Positions 41,265 through 50,435 of a stretch of 54,981 bases of DNA are shown one piece after another; the stretch's first letter is position 1; every line of letters begins with the position of its first letter. The notes beneath the pieces are model-generated. The model was not told the origin of the DNA and ran no database searches. It worked only from the letters and a program-made list of their open reading frames with translations. The DNA lies in NCBI GenBank assembly GCA_902607585.1, contig CACLKP010000003.1, forward strand, positions 1 to 54,981. The letters are read 5' to 3'. The position numbers were made by a program, and so were the translations under genes. The stretch comes from an uncultured Pelagibacteraceae bacterium (GTDB lineage Bacteria; Pseudomonadota; Alphaproteobacteria; Pelagibacterales; Pelagibacteraceae).

Positions 41265-42704
41265 TTAAAAATATATTCCAATTAATTTTTTTTGTTTAAT
41301 TTCAGCGCAACATTTTTCAAGCAAATTTTTTGCAATGTTCATTCGATATGATCCACTAGCACGCATATCGTTAATTGGCTTAAAATCTCTTTCTAAGGCC
41401 TTTTTTGCTTTATGAATAATTTCATCTGTAACTAAAGAGTTTGAAAGTATTTTCTCACAATGAATCGCTCTCTTTGGTATTGCCGCCATGCCTCCATATG
41501 CTATTGTTACACTGTGAAATTTATTTTTTACTATTTCCAGATTAAATGCAGCACAAACTGATGAAATATCGTCATCAAACCTTTTACTCACTTTATAACT
41601 TTTAAGAATATTACCTTTAAGTATAGGTATCCTTATAGAACTAATAAATTGTCCCTTTTTCAACTTGGTTTTGCGGTAACTTATAAAAAAATCATCAAGA
41701 AATAAAATTCTATTTTTCTTTAAATCTTGTAAAACTACTTGTGCATTTAGTGATAATAATAAGGGCAAGCAATCTCCTATTGGAGATGCCGTTGCAATAT
41801 TTCCGGCCACTGTTGCAACATTTCGTATCTGTGGTGATCCGTAACGTCTAAGAATTTTTGTAAAATCTGGATAGTATTTTTTAATATAAGATTCAAGTTC
41901 AATTAGGGGAGTTGAGGCACCGACCTCGATATATTTATTATTATTTTTTATATAGTTAAGTTCACTAATTGAATTCATGTAAATAATAGAATGGATATCT
42001 TTTCTTTCTTTAGTAACGGTTAATGATAAATCAGTTCCACCGCTAAGGAAATTAGCATCAATATTTTTTTTAAGAATTTTTTTTAATTCATGAACATATT
42101 GAGGAGCAAAATATTTCTTACCTTTATTATAAATCACAACGCTTTTATTATTTATTTTTTTTAATAAATTAATTATATTTTTTTTATTTTTAGTAAAATG
42201 ATCTATTTTATTTTTATTTTTTAAACTTTTTGCAGCTTTTATTATTGGTTGATAACCAGTGCATCGACAAAGATTCCCAGATATAGAATCTCTAATTTCA
42301 TCATCTTTAAATTTTGATTTTTTTTTAAACATTGAAAATAACGACATAACAAAACCTGGCGTACAGATACCGCATTGGGATCCATGATAGTTAACCATGG
42401 CTTGTTGCACTGGATGCAAAGAACCATTTTTTGAAATCAAATCTTCAACAAGTATAAGTTGTTTCCCTTGCAAAGTTGGTAAAAATGTAATGCAAGAATT
42501 TATAGCTTTATAGTTTATTTCGTTATTTTTTATTTCACCTAAAACTACAGTACATGCACCACATCCTCCTTCGGAACATCCGTTCTTGCTACCAATCTTT
42601 TTTAATTTTGTTCTAATATAATTTAGTAAAATTTCATTTGGGTCGGGATTTTTAATTTCAAAAATTCTATCCTGATAAACAAAATCAATATTGCTGGAAG
42701 TCAT
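41265..42704 (-). CDS. xdhA: Xanthine dehydrogenase FeS/FAD subunit
   Basis: 479 residues. The plant-type 2Fe-2S domain has 'GCSEGGCGACTVVLG', and the second cluster 'QCGICTPGF' with 'GNLCRCTGYQPI'. The FAD domain (about 195-470) contains 'FLSGGTDLSL', 'IRNVATVAGNIATASPIGD' and a Tyr/Phe-rich C-terminus. The track start is ten codons too early: the ATG at 42704 shares its A with the uraH stop (TAATG) and has a GGGAG site at proper distance. It passes electrons from XdhB to NAD+. The maturation factor XdhC is not in the window. Confidence 0.94.
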   Translation of the reverse strand: MTSSNIDFVYQDRIFEIKNPDPNEILLNYIRTKLKKIGSKNGCSEGGCGACTVVLGEIKNNEINYKAINSCITFLPTLQGKQLILVEDLISKNGSLHPVQQAMVNYHGSQCGICTPGFVMSLFSMFKKKSKFKDDEIRDSISGNLCRCTGYQPIIKAAKSLKNKNKIDHFTKNKKNIINLLKKINNKSVVIYNKGKKYFAPQYVHELKKILKKNIDANFLSGGTDLSLTVTKERKDIHSIIYMNSISELNYIKNNNKYIEVGASTPLIELESYIKKYYPDFTKILRRYGSPQIRNVATVAGNIATASPIGDCLPLLLSLNAQVVLQDLKKNRILFLDDFFISYRKTKLKKGQFISSIRIPILKGNILKSYKVSKRFDDDISSVCAAFNLEIVKNKFHSVTIAYGGMAAIPKRAIHCEKILSNSLVTDEIIHKAKKALERDFKPINDMRASGSYRMNIAKNLLEKCCAEIKQKKLIGIYF

Positions 42705-43051
42705 TAGCTCCCTCGATAAGTAGAATAACTCCAAGGGGTAACTAGTAAAGGTACGTGGTAATGTTCTTTAGGATTTGATACTCCAAATTTAATTACAATT
42801 TCATTTAAAAAAGGTGTTGTGGGTAAATCAGTTATTTTTTTAAAATAATCTCCTACAAAAAAAGCGAGTTCATACTGACCCTCTTTAAAATTAGAACCTT
42901 CAACCAAAGGTTTATCCGATCGACCATTACTATTTAGTATTATGGAGTTAAGCTTTTCTCTTTTACCTGACACAATGTATAAGTCTACTTTAACCCCTTT
43001 GGCAGGTTTTCCAGAAAAAGTGTCGAGGCAATGAGTGGTTAATTTTGTCAT
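42704..43051 (-). CDS. uraH: 5-hydroxyisourate hydrolase
   Basis: Transthyretin-like enzyme opening 5-hydroxyisourate to OHCU. 115 residues with the full catalytic set: H7 ('TTHCLDT'), R44 ('NGRSD'), H97/H99 ('HYHVPLL') and the C-terminal tetrapeptide YRGS that distinguishes it from transthyretin. No signal peptide. First gene of the uraH-xdhA-xdhB-guaD-puuD operon, translationally coupled to xdhA by TAATG. Only 25 bases separate it from divergently transcribed uraD, so a shared bidirectional promoter is implied. Confidence 0.95.
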   Translation of the reverse strand: MTKLTTHCLDTFSGKPAKGVKVDLYIVSGKREKLNSIILNSNGRSDKPLVEGSNFKEGQYELAFFVGDYFKKITDLPTTPFLNEIVIKFGVSNPKEHYHVPLLVTPWSYSTYRGS

Positions 43052-43076
43052 AAGATATTATATAAACTAAATAAAT

Positions 43077-43580
43077 ATGATCAATAAAATTAATAAATTG
43101 TCTAAAAGTGAATTCATTAAAGTTTTCGCTAATATATTCGAAAATGCAAGATGGATTGCCGAAGAACTACATAATCAAAAACCTTTCGACAATTTTGAAG
43201 AATTATCCTCAAAAATGCTCAATATTTTTGAAACTGCTACTAAGGAAAAACAATTAAAAATTCTTAATAACCATCCAGATCTAGCAAATAAAACAAAAAT
43301 AAATTTACTAACACCTGATTCTTTAAAAGAACAAACTAGCGTAGGATTGGACCAGTGCACAGAGGAAGAATTTAATGAATTTGGAAAACTTAATAATTCT
43401 TATAAAAAATTTGGTTTTCCCTTTATTTTGGCTGTGAAAGGAAAAACTAAAATCGAAATTTTAAATAATTTTAAAAAAAGAATTTCTTCTGATCCAGAAA
43501 CAGAATTTGGTGAAGCTATTAAACAAGTAAAACTAATTGCTAGTTTACGCTTAGAGGAATTAAATAATGAAGTTTTTTAA
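43077..43580 (+). CDS. uraD: 2-oxo-4-hydroxy-4-carboxy-5-ureidoimidazoline (OHCU) decarboxylase
   Basis: Gives (S)-allantoin, the last step represented in this cluster. 167 residues, all-helical. The catalytic histidine is H66 in 'NNHPDLANK', and 'EFNEFGKLNNSYKKFGFPFILAVKGK' holds the substrate-contacting segment. Divergent from uraH. No allantoinase or downstream enzyme follows, so allantoin is either exported or degraded by genes elsewhere. Its stop overlaps that of the convergent DNA glycosylase. Confidence 0.93.
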   Translation: MINKINKLSKSEFIKVFANIFENARWIAEELHNQKPFDNFEELSSKMLNIFETATKEKQLKILNNHPDLANKTKINLLTPDSLKEQTSVGLDQCTEEEFNEFGKLNNSYKKFGFPFILAVKGKTKIEILNNFKKRISSDPETEFGEAIKQVKLIASLRLEELNNEVF

Positions 43581-44203
43581 TATAAAACATCAGTTGGATC
43601 AATCGATCTCCACATATACCAAGTAAATACAGTCCGATAACCAGTGTGCAGTTTAGAAATTTTATTTAAAAATCTTTTGCTTGGAGGGTAAGATGTTCCG
43701 TAATTTTTTGAAATTGCCCGAAGCAAGCCAATATCTTTGATTGGAAATATATCTGGTCTATTCAAATTAAACATTAGAAACATTTCAGCACTCCAAACAC
43801 CCAAACCTTTCAGTTTGGTAACATAACTAATAGCATTTTCATCATTCATTTTTTTAAGTTCTCTAACGCTAAAAGATTTGTTTCTAAAATTTTTAGCAAT
43901 ATTTTTTAAATAACTAACTTTTTGACGGGATAAACCTGCGCTTTTTAAGGTACGTGAAGATAATTTTAATACCGTATTGGGAACAATATGTTTTTTACAT
44001 TTTTTTTCAAACTTTAACCAGATTGAGTCTGCTGCTTTAGTTGAAATCTGTTGTCCCACAATAGTACGACACAATGAAAAAAAAGGGTTATTTCTGGTAG
44101 TTAAAAAACCTTTTTTATATTTTTTTATTATTCTTCTTAAAACTGGATCTCTTCTAGATAATATTCTTTTCGCTTTTTGCCAATAGACTGGAGAATTCTT
44201 CAT
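43577..44203 (-). CDS. DNA-3-methyladenine glycosylase II-like (HhH-GPD)
   Basis: Base-excision repair glycosylase removing alkylated purines. 208 residues with the helix-hairpin-helix 'LKGLGVWSAEMFLMF' and the catalytic aspartate in 'IFPIKDIGL'. 'TIVGQQISTKAADSIW' is typical of the AlkA/MAG group. It lacks the N-terminal domain of E. coli AlkA and is closer in size to the short bacterial type. No iron-sulfur cysteine cluster, which argues against MutY/Nth. Overlaps the upstream EamA gene by ATGA. Confidence 0.88.
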   Translation of the reverse strand: MKNSPVYWQKAKRILSRRDPVLRRIIKKYKKGFLTTRNNPFFSLCRTIVGQQISTKAADSIWLKFEKKCKKHIVPNTVLKLSSRTLKSAGLSRQKVSYLKNIAKNFRNKSFSVRELKKMNDENAISYVTKLKGLGVWSAEMFLMFNLNRPDIFPIKDIGLLRAISKNYGTSYPPSKRFLNKISKLHTGYRTVFTWYMWRSIDPTDVLY

Positions 44204-45117
44204 TGTTGCCTAGGCAAAGTAATAGGTTTTTTTAATTGGTGTTCTCTTACGAATATGATAGCAGAGGAAATAATAATTAGACCAGCTCCAGATAAAGTAT
44301 AAATAGTAGGAACTTCATTAAAAAGATAAAATCCAAAAATAATTGCAAAAACAAGTGATAAGTATTTTAAGGGTATTGTAAGTGAAACTTCTGCTAATAG
44401 ATAGGATTGTGTGAGAAGTAAATTCGCAATACTTCCAAAAAGTCCTATTAAAATTAATAAACCTAAGTCATAACTAGAAGGCATCACCCAACCACCAAAT
44501 GGTAAAGTAAAAAGGCCGATAATTGCAGAACAAACAGAAAAATAAAAAGCAATTAAATAAACGGGTTCACCGACAAGGGTTAATTTACGAATAAATATAG
44601 CTACACCAGCAAAACCTAGGGTAAATATTACTGGATAAATATAATAAAAATTCAAATTATCGAATCCTGGTTTTGAAATAATGATAACACCAATAAAACC
44701 AAGGCCTACTGCTGTCCAGCGTTTAGCTCTTATTTTTTCACCCAAAAACAGAATTGAAAATATAACTACCCAAATTGGTCCTGAAAATGCAATAGAAGTT
44801 ACTTCTGCAAGTTCTAAATTTCTAAGCCCTACAAAAATAGCCCACATTGCAATAGCCCCGATAAAAGATCGACAAAAATGTAGTCCTACACGTTTTGTTT
44901 TATAAAAATTTTTAAGTTTCTTTCTAGGTATCAAAAAAAATATTGGAATAAGACCAAACAGGGCTCTTGAAAACATAACCTGACCAACATCGTATTCATT
45001 GGTTATTTTTACTAAAACGTCCATAAGTGAAAAAAACAGAACACTTGATATCATGCATATGCCGCCTAGATGATTTTGATTTTTGATCATTTCGATATTT
45101 TGATTTATATTTATCAT
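44200..45117 (-). CDS. EamA/DMT family transporter
   Basis: Ten-helix drug/metabolite transporter with two EamA repeats. Segments such as 'SSVLFFSLMDVLVKI' and 'MFSRALFGLIPIFFLIPRK' in the first half recur in pattern in the second. 305 residues when started at the ATG at 45117; an ATG at 45090 is also possible, and the track start at 45237 would bury the msrA start. Substrate unknown; amino acids, S-adenosylmethionine or nucleobases are known for relatives. Divergent from msrA by 16 bases. Confidence 0.83.
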   Translation of the reverse strand: MININQNIEMIKNQNHLGGICMISSVLFFSLMDVLVKITNEYDVGQVMFSRALFGLIPIFFLIPRKKLKNFYKTKRVGLHFCRSFIGAIAMWAIFVGLRNLELAEVTSIAFSGPIWVVIFSILFLGEKIRAKRWTAVGLGFIGVIIISKPGFDNLNFYYIYPVIFTLGFAGVAIFIRKLTLVGEPVYLIAFYFSVCSAIIGLFTLPFGGWVMPSSYDLGLLILIGLFGSIANLLLTQSYLLAEVSLTIPLKYLSLVFAIIFGFYLFNEVPTIYTLSGAGLIIISSAIIFVREHQLKKPITLPRQQ

Positions 45118-45133
45118 TAAATTAAAAAATATT

Positions 45134-45583
45134 ATGCAAAAATTTATAGGAGGGATTGGTTGTTTTTGGGATGAGACAAAATATGAGGGGATCAATGGAG
45201 TAATCTCCACTGAATGCGGATATTGTGGAGGCAACAATCGAACAGTAAGTTATGAACAAGTTTGTAATGGAAATACGGAACATATAGAAGTTGTAAAAGT
45301 TGAATTTGATCCAAAAATACTGTCATACGAAGAGGTAGTTAGATTATTTTTTAAATTTCATGATCCTACTACAACAAATCGCCAAGGCCCAAATGTCGGA
45401 TATCAGTATCGTTCAGAAATATTTTACAATACTGATGAGGAAAAAAAGATTGCTGAAAAAGTTTTAAACGAAATTAACAAAAAACTAGATGGAAAAGTGG
45501 TTACAAAAATATCTAAAGAAAAAAACTATTGTAAAGCAGAAGAATATCATCAAAAATATTTTCAAAAAAAAACTAGAAAATGA
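45134..45583 (+). CDS. msrA: Peptide methionine-S-sulfoxide reductase
   Basis: Repairs the S-epimer of methionine sulfoxide. The catalytic cysteine is in 'GGIGCFWDE' (residue 10). The 'ECGYCGGNN' and 'GPNVGYQYRSEIFY' motifs are as expected, and a late resolving cysteine 'NYCKAEEYHQKYF' is present. 149 residues, short but complete. The pattern of the first line ('YEGINGVISTECGYCGG') follows the standard form. Overlaps sseA by ATGA, forming an msrA-sseA-MFP-RND run. Confidence 0.92.
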   Translation: MQKFIGGIGCFWDETKYEGINGVISTECGYCGGNNRTVSYEQVCNGNTEHIEVVKVEFDPKILSYEEVVRLFFKFHDPTTTNRQGPNVGYQYRSEIFYNTDEEKKIAEKVLNEINKKLDGKVVTKISKEKNYCKAEEYHQKYFQKKTRK

Positions 45584-46419
45584 CTTTAGTCACAACTGAA
45601 TGGCTTAAAAATAATTTAAGCAAAGTTAAAATATTTGATGCGAGTTGGCATATGCCAAATGCAAATAGAAATAACCATAAAGAGTATTTGGATAAACATA
45701 TTCCAGGAGCTATGTTTTGGGATCTTGATGAGCATAGCGATAAAGATTCTCCTTTCCCACATATGTTACCGAATTCCGATTACTGGACTCGAATGTTATG
45801 GTCTTTTGGAATTACAAATGACGATCATATTATTGTTTATGACTTTAGCGCGGTTCATAGTTCCTGCAGATTATGGTTCTCTCTTAAATACTTTGGACAT
45901 CAAAAAGTTTCGGTATTGAATGGTGGTATGAAAAAATGGTTAAAAGAAAATAGACCTACTAGTAACGAAACAAATAAGGACATTGGAAAGTTTAGCTATA
46001 TAGATAAAATAAATACAAAAAATAAATATAAGGTAATTGAGAACTTAGATTGGATTAAAAAGAAAGAACAGATTGACAAAAATATTAAAACTAACTTATT
46101 TACACTGGTTGATGCTAGAAGCCGCGAACGTTTTGAAGGAAAGGTCGAAGAACCTCGCCCAAACCTTAAAAAAGGATGCATACCAGGATCAAGAAATATT
46201 CCTTTCCAATATTGTATAGAGTCGGAAACAAATACTTTTAAAAGAAAATCTGAATTAATTAAAATTTTTAAAGAAAACGATATAGATTATTTAAAACCTA
46301 ATGTTTTTATGTGCGGTTCTGGTGTCACTGCGTGTGTTTTGGGTCTAGCTTATTTTTTAATAACTGATAAAAATGCTGTAATTTATGATGGATCATTTGC
46401 TGAATGGGGTAAAAAATAA
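45580..46419 (+). CDS. sseA: 3-mercaptopyruvate sulfurtransferase / rhodanese
   Basis: Two-rhodanese-domain sulfurtransferase, 279 residues. The inactive N-terminal domain is followed by the active one with cysteine C245 in 'CGSGVTACVLGL'; the six-residue loop 'CGSGVT' is the mercaptopyruvate type (rhodaneses have CRxGxT/R). 'HIPGAMFWDLDEHSD' and 'CIPGSRNIPF' are standard. Cytoplasmic. Located between msrA and the RND adaptor, each following with no gap, so oxidative sulfur handling and efflux may share a transcript. Confidence 0.92.
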   Translation: MTLVTTEWLKNNLSKVKIFDASWHMPNANRNNHKEYLDKHIPGAMFWDLDEHSDKDSPFPHMLPNSDYWTRMLWSFGITNDDHIIVYDFSAVHSSCRLWFSLKYFGHQKVSVLNGGMKKWLKENRPTSNETNKDIGKFSYIDKINTKNKYKVIENLDWIKKKEQIDKNIKTNLFTLVDARSRERFEGKVEEPRPNLKKGCIPGSRNIPFQYCIESETNTFKRKSELIKIFKENDIDYLKPNVFMCGSGVTACVLGLAYFLITDKNAVIYDGSFAEWGKK

Positions 46420-47295
46420 ATGAAAAGATCAAAAAAAATAACTATTTTTGTAATAGCATTTTTCTTAATCATTGCATTAATTATCGGTGGACGATATGGA
46501 ATGGGGCTCTATTTTCAGTCTAAGTTTGGAAAAAGGAATCCTCCAGGTGTAATAGTCAAAGTTGTTGAGATGAAAAATTTTAATAATTCACTAGAATCTT
46601 ACTGCACCTCGTTACCATCAAAAACAGCTTCGTTCAAATTGAAGAAAAATGAACTGCTTACTCCAATTGAAATAAATAAAGAAGTAAAAAAAGGAGATGT
46701 AATAGCATCATTGCAGTCTAAAAAAATTACTGCTCCCTTTAATGGTGTTATAGGAACTAGAGGAATCAGCGGTTCATCTTTAGGAAGCACAAATACAATT
46801 ATGCTCACATTAGATGATACTAAAAGAATCCTTTGTGATTTATCGATTCCTGAAAAATTTTCTTCCGTATTAAAAAAAGGTTTAAGAGTAAAAGCCAAAT
46901 TCTCAGCTTATAAAGACAAAACTTATGAGGGAAAAATTGAATCTGTAGCTTCTAGAGTTGACGCACAAACTCGAAGTATATTGGCAAGAGCTCAAATTAT
47001 TAATGAAAATTTAGAAATTCTACCAGGCAGTCTTCTTGAACTAGAGATATTGTATCTAGAGAAAAATAATTTGGGAATTCCAGATACTGCCCTCTTAATG
47101 GAGGGAAACAAAACCTTTGTTTACAAAGTAATTGAAAATAACATGATTAAAAAAACGGAGGTTAAAACAGGTGCTAGGGACAAGGGAAATCTTGAAGTTA
47201 TCAGTGGTCTGTCTCAAGGAGATAAGGTTGTCGCGGAAGGTTTAGGTAAGGTAAGACCAAATATGAAAATCAAACCTATTATTAAAACTGAATAA
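46420..47295 (+). CDS. RND efflux membrane fusion (adaptor) protein
   Basis: Periplasmic adaptor that links an RND pump to an outer-membrane channel. An N-terminal membrane anchor (residues 7-28) is followed by lipoyl halves ('IEINKEVKKGDVIASLQ' and 'ITAPFNGVIGTRGISGSSL'), a beta-barrel and a membrane-proximal domain ('TGARDKGNLEVISGLSQGDKVV'). The two lipoyl halves join directly; the long coiled-coil hairpin of AcrA is missing, which is why it has only 291 residues. Begins at the base after the sseA stop and is 11 bases before the RND pump. Outer-membrane partner not in window. Confidence 0.9.
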   Translation: MKRSKKITIFVIAFFLIIALIIGGRYGMGLYFQSKFGKRNPPGVIVKVVEMKNFNNSLESYCTSLPSKTASFKLKKNELLTPIEINKEVKKGDVIASLQSKKITAPFNGVIGTRGISGSSLGSTNTIMLTLDDTKRILCDLSIPEKFSSVLKKGLRVKAKFSAYKDKTYEGKIESVASRVDAQTRSILARAQIINENLEILPGSLLELEILYLEKNNLGIPDTALLMEGNKTFVYKVIENNMIKKTEVKTGARDKGNLEVISGLSQGDKVVAEGLGKVRPNMKIKPIIKTE

Positions 47296-47306
47296 GAAAA
47301 GTTAAA

Positions 47307-50300
47307 ATGTATATTACTGAAGTCAGTATAAAAAGACCTGCAACAGCCGCTGTATTTTCTCTCCTGATTATCGTTTTTGGTCTATATCTTTTCTTTCAAT
47401 TGCCAGTAAGAGAATTACCTAAAAATATCCAAAACCCAGTTGTAAGTATAAAAGTAAATTATTCTGGGGCTTCTCCAGATATTATTTCTTCTGAAATAAT
47501 CGAGCCGCTAGAAGATGTGATCGGTGCGGTAGAAGGCACGAAGCATATAACAAGCAAAGCACAGACTGGCGTTGCTGATATAAAAATAGAATTTGAAACG
47601 TCTATAGACTTGGATGATGCAGCAAATGATGTCCGAGAAAAAATAGCAAGAGTTGTTGACAACTTGCCCGAAGATGCTTCAGCACCACAAATATTGAAGC
47701 AATCTCATGGATTCACTACAACAGTATGGATCTCGGTTACTGGGTCAAAAAAATGGACCGATTTGGAGCTTGGAGATTTTAGTCGTCGATTCCTAATCGA
47801 TTCTTTCTCGAACATTTCTGGGGTAGGACGTGTCCAGTTAGGCGGTTTGAGATCACTGAGTGTCAGAGTCTATCTAAATCCTGTCTTAATGGCTGGAAAT
47901 GATATCACAGTAGGTGAAATAGAATCTGCGATGCGCAGGGAAAATATAAGTCTACCCAGCGGAAGTTTGGAAGGTGGCAATTTAGAATTATCACTATCAC
48001 TAGAAAAAGCTTACAAAGATCTGGCTTCTTTGAAAAAGTTGCCAATAAAGAAATCTAATAATAATGTCATTCGCCTAGAAAATATTGCAGAAGTAAAATT
48101 TGCACCTGAAAATGAAAAAGTATTATTCAAAGTTCAAGGTAAAAATACAAACCCTGATGATAAAATCGTTGGAATTGGTCTCTATGCAAAAGATTCAGCC
48201 AGCATTATCGACCTAAGCAAAAGAATAAAGAAAAGAATAAAAAAAATTGAAAAGAATCTACCCGATGGATTAAGCCTAAAAGTTAGTTTTGATCGGAGCG
48301 TATATGTGGAAAGTGCGATCTTTGAAATATGGAAAACATTAATTATAGCCTTCGTACTTGTTACTCTAATTATTTTTCTTTTCTTGGGTAATATTAAAAG
48401 TGTAATAGTCCCAGCTGTCGCACTACCAGTTTCTTTAATTGGTACCTTTCTAGGACTATCTATTTTTGATTTATCCATTAATATTTTTGTCCTTCTTTCA
48501 TTTATACTTGCTATTGGAATTATAACTGATGACAGTGTAATCATGACCGATGCGATCTATCAAAAAATTGAAGGTGGTGAGACTCCTCTGGTTGCTTCAT
48601 GGCTTGGTGCAAAAAGCATTACAGCCCCAATAATTTCAACAACTTTGGTACTGGTTGCATCTTTTGCACCTTTGATTTTCCTTTCTGGAATCACTGGAAC
48701 GCTTTTTAGAGAGACCGCAATCGCTTTAAGTTTTGCAATCGTAGTATCAAGTTTTGTTGCTTTAACATTAAGTCCAGCCCTTGCTGCAAACTTTCTGAGT
48801 AAAAATATGAAAAAAGCAAAAATCGCTTTGAAATTTGAAAAATATTATAAGTTATTTTTAGAATTTTATGTTGAAACTTTGGATTATTGGATTAAAAAAC
48901 CTAAAGTTATCATTGGATTTATGATTGCTATCCTTGTTGCTTCTGTAGCAATTTTTAATTTCAGCCCAAAGGCTTTGTTACCAAAGGAAGATCGTGGGGT
49001 TTACCTAATCGTCGGAAATACCGATATAGGAAGTAGCTATGAATATACTGCCGATAAAGCACTTCAAATGGAAAAAAGATTGCTTCCCTTGGTTAAAAGT
49101 AACGAAGAATCCTACAAAAGATTAATTTTAAGAGTGCCCGGCTGGGGCCAAGGTCAAAATTATAATAGTTTTATTATTATTGCTTTGCTTGATCCTTGGT
49201 CAGAAAGAAATAAAGGGGCTACAAAAATAATGCGCGAGGCAATAGGCCGGATAGTAACATTGCCGCAAACGTTGGCATTTCCTATAAGCCCACAATCAAT
49301 TCGGATTAGTGAATTTAGAAAACCCGTACAGTTGGTACTTCAGGGTCAAAGTTATGAAGAGCTGGAAAAATGGCAAAATCAAATAATAAGAGAGCTAAGA
49401 AAGAATAAAAATTTAGCTGCTATTGAATCAGATTATACAAGACAAAACCCCGAAATTAAATTGATCATAAATAGAAAAAAAGCCCAGGATTTAGGAGTTT
49501 CTGTCATGGACATCAATCAAACAGTCCAAACCTTATTTGCAGGAAAAACTGTTACTAAATTTAATAAAATGGGTAAGGAGTATCCAATTATATTGCAAAC
49601 TGCGGTGGAGAATAGAAGAAAAAGTGAAAGTTTAGCAAAAGTTTTTGTTCGTTCCAACACAACAGGAAAATTAATATCATTATCTAATCTTGTTGAATTT
49701 GAAGAAGTAGGTGCAGCAAAAATACTGTCGCGCTTTGATCGAACACGTGCTGTTACGATCAGCGCAAGACTTTTGGGAAATTACACTCTCTCTGAAGCCA
49801 TAGAGTATATTACAAAAGTGGTTAGGACTAATGTTCCCGAAGCTGGAATAGAATGGAAAGGTGAATCTGAAGAAATTCAAGAGGTAAGTAAGGAAATATA
49901 TATTATTTTTGCTTTGGCTTTGGTAACCAGCTTCCTCATACTTTGTGCCAATTTTAATAGCTTCATCTCTCCATTTGTAATTTTTCTAACTGTTCCGTTA
50001 GCCTTATTTGGGGGCCTCTTATTTTTGAATCTTTTTAATTCGAGTATAAATATTTTTTCTCAGATAGCTCTTGTGATTCTTATCGGTATGTCGGTAAAAA
50101 ATAGCATTCTTATTGTATCGTGGAGTAATGAACTTAGAAGGACTGGAAAAAATATTCAAAGCGCCACTATGACCGCTTGTAAATTAAGATTTCGTGCAAT
50201 CGTAATGACAAGCGCTAGTACCTGCATAGCGGTTTTACCTTTGATTATAGGAAATATCGGTCCCGGTGCTGGGGAGGCCAGTAGACTTGCAATCGGGTCG

Positions 50301-50435
50301 ACCATATTCGGTGGTATTTTTCTATCAACAATAACAACTCTCTATGTTACCCCAACAATGTATATGTTGTTAACAAAAAATATAAAACCAATCGATTCTA
50401 CTGAGGTTCAGCTAAACAAAGAACTTAAAAGATAA
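47307..50435 (+). CDS. RND family efflux pump (HAE-1-like)
   Basis: 1042-residue proton-driven efflux transporter with 12 membrane helices and two large periplasmic loops. The proton relay is present: two aspartates in TM4 ('GIITDDSVIM', near residue 410) and the TM10 lysine in 'GMSVKNSILIVSW'. Starts 'MYITEVSIKRPATAAVFSLL', typical of the AcrB/MexF group. Preceded by its adaptor. Substrates cannot be read from sequence. It ends inside the convergent lipoprotein gene, overlapping by 11 bases. Confidence 0.94.
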   Translation: MYITEVSIKRPATAAVFSLLIIVFGLYLFFQLPVRELPKNIQNPVVSIKVNYSGASPDIISSEIIEPLEDVIGAVEGTKHITSKAQTGVADIKIEFETSIDLDDAANDVREKIARVVDNLPEDASAPQILKQSHGFTTTVWISVTGSKKWTDLELGDFSRRFLIDSFSNISGVGRVQLGGLRSLSVRVYLNPVLMAGNDITVGEIESAMRRENISLPSGSLEGGNLELSLSLEKAYKDLASLKKLPIKKSNNNVIRLENIAEVKFAPENEKVLFKVQGKNTNPDDKIVGIGLYAKDSASIIDLSKRIKKRIKKIEKNLPDGLSLKVSFDRSVYVESAIFEIWKTLIIAFVLVTLIIFLFLGNIKSVIVPAVALPVSLIGTFLGLSIFDLSINIFVLLSFILAIGIITDDSVIMTDAIYQKIEGGETPLVASWLGAKSITAPIISTTLVLVASFAPLIFLSGITGTLFRETAIALSFAIVVSSFVALTLSPALAANFLSKNMKKAKIALKFEKYYKLFLEFYVETLDYWIKKPKVIIGFMIAILVASVAIFNFSPKALLPKEDRGVYLIVGNTDIGSSYEYTADKALQMEKRLLPLVKSNEESYKRLILRVPGWGQGQNYNSFIIIALLDPWSERNKGATKIMREAIGRIVTLPQTLAFPISPQSIRISEFRKPVQLVLQGQSYEELEKWQNQIIRELRKNKNLAAIESDYTRQNPEIKLIINRKKAQDLGVSVMDINQTVQTLFAGKTVTKFNKMGKEYPIILQTAVENRRKSESLAKVFVRSNTTGKLISLSNLVEFEEVGAAKILSRFDRTRAVTISARLLGNYTLSEAIEYITKVVRTNVPEAGIEWKGESEEIQEVSKEIYIIFALALVTSFLILCANFNSFISPFVIFLTVPLALFGGLLFLNLFNSSINIFSQIALVILIGMSVKNSILIVSWSNELRRTGKNIQSATMTACKLRFRAIVMTSASTCIAVLPLIIGNIGPGAGEASRLAIGSTIFGGIFLSTITTLYVTPTMYMLLTKNIKPIDSTEVQLNKELKR

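Noticed and set aside
45118-45237. Upstream extension of the EamA transporter ORF
   Set aside because: It overlaps the start of divergent msrA and is not membrane-like; a start at 45117 (or 45090) gives a complete first helix.
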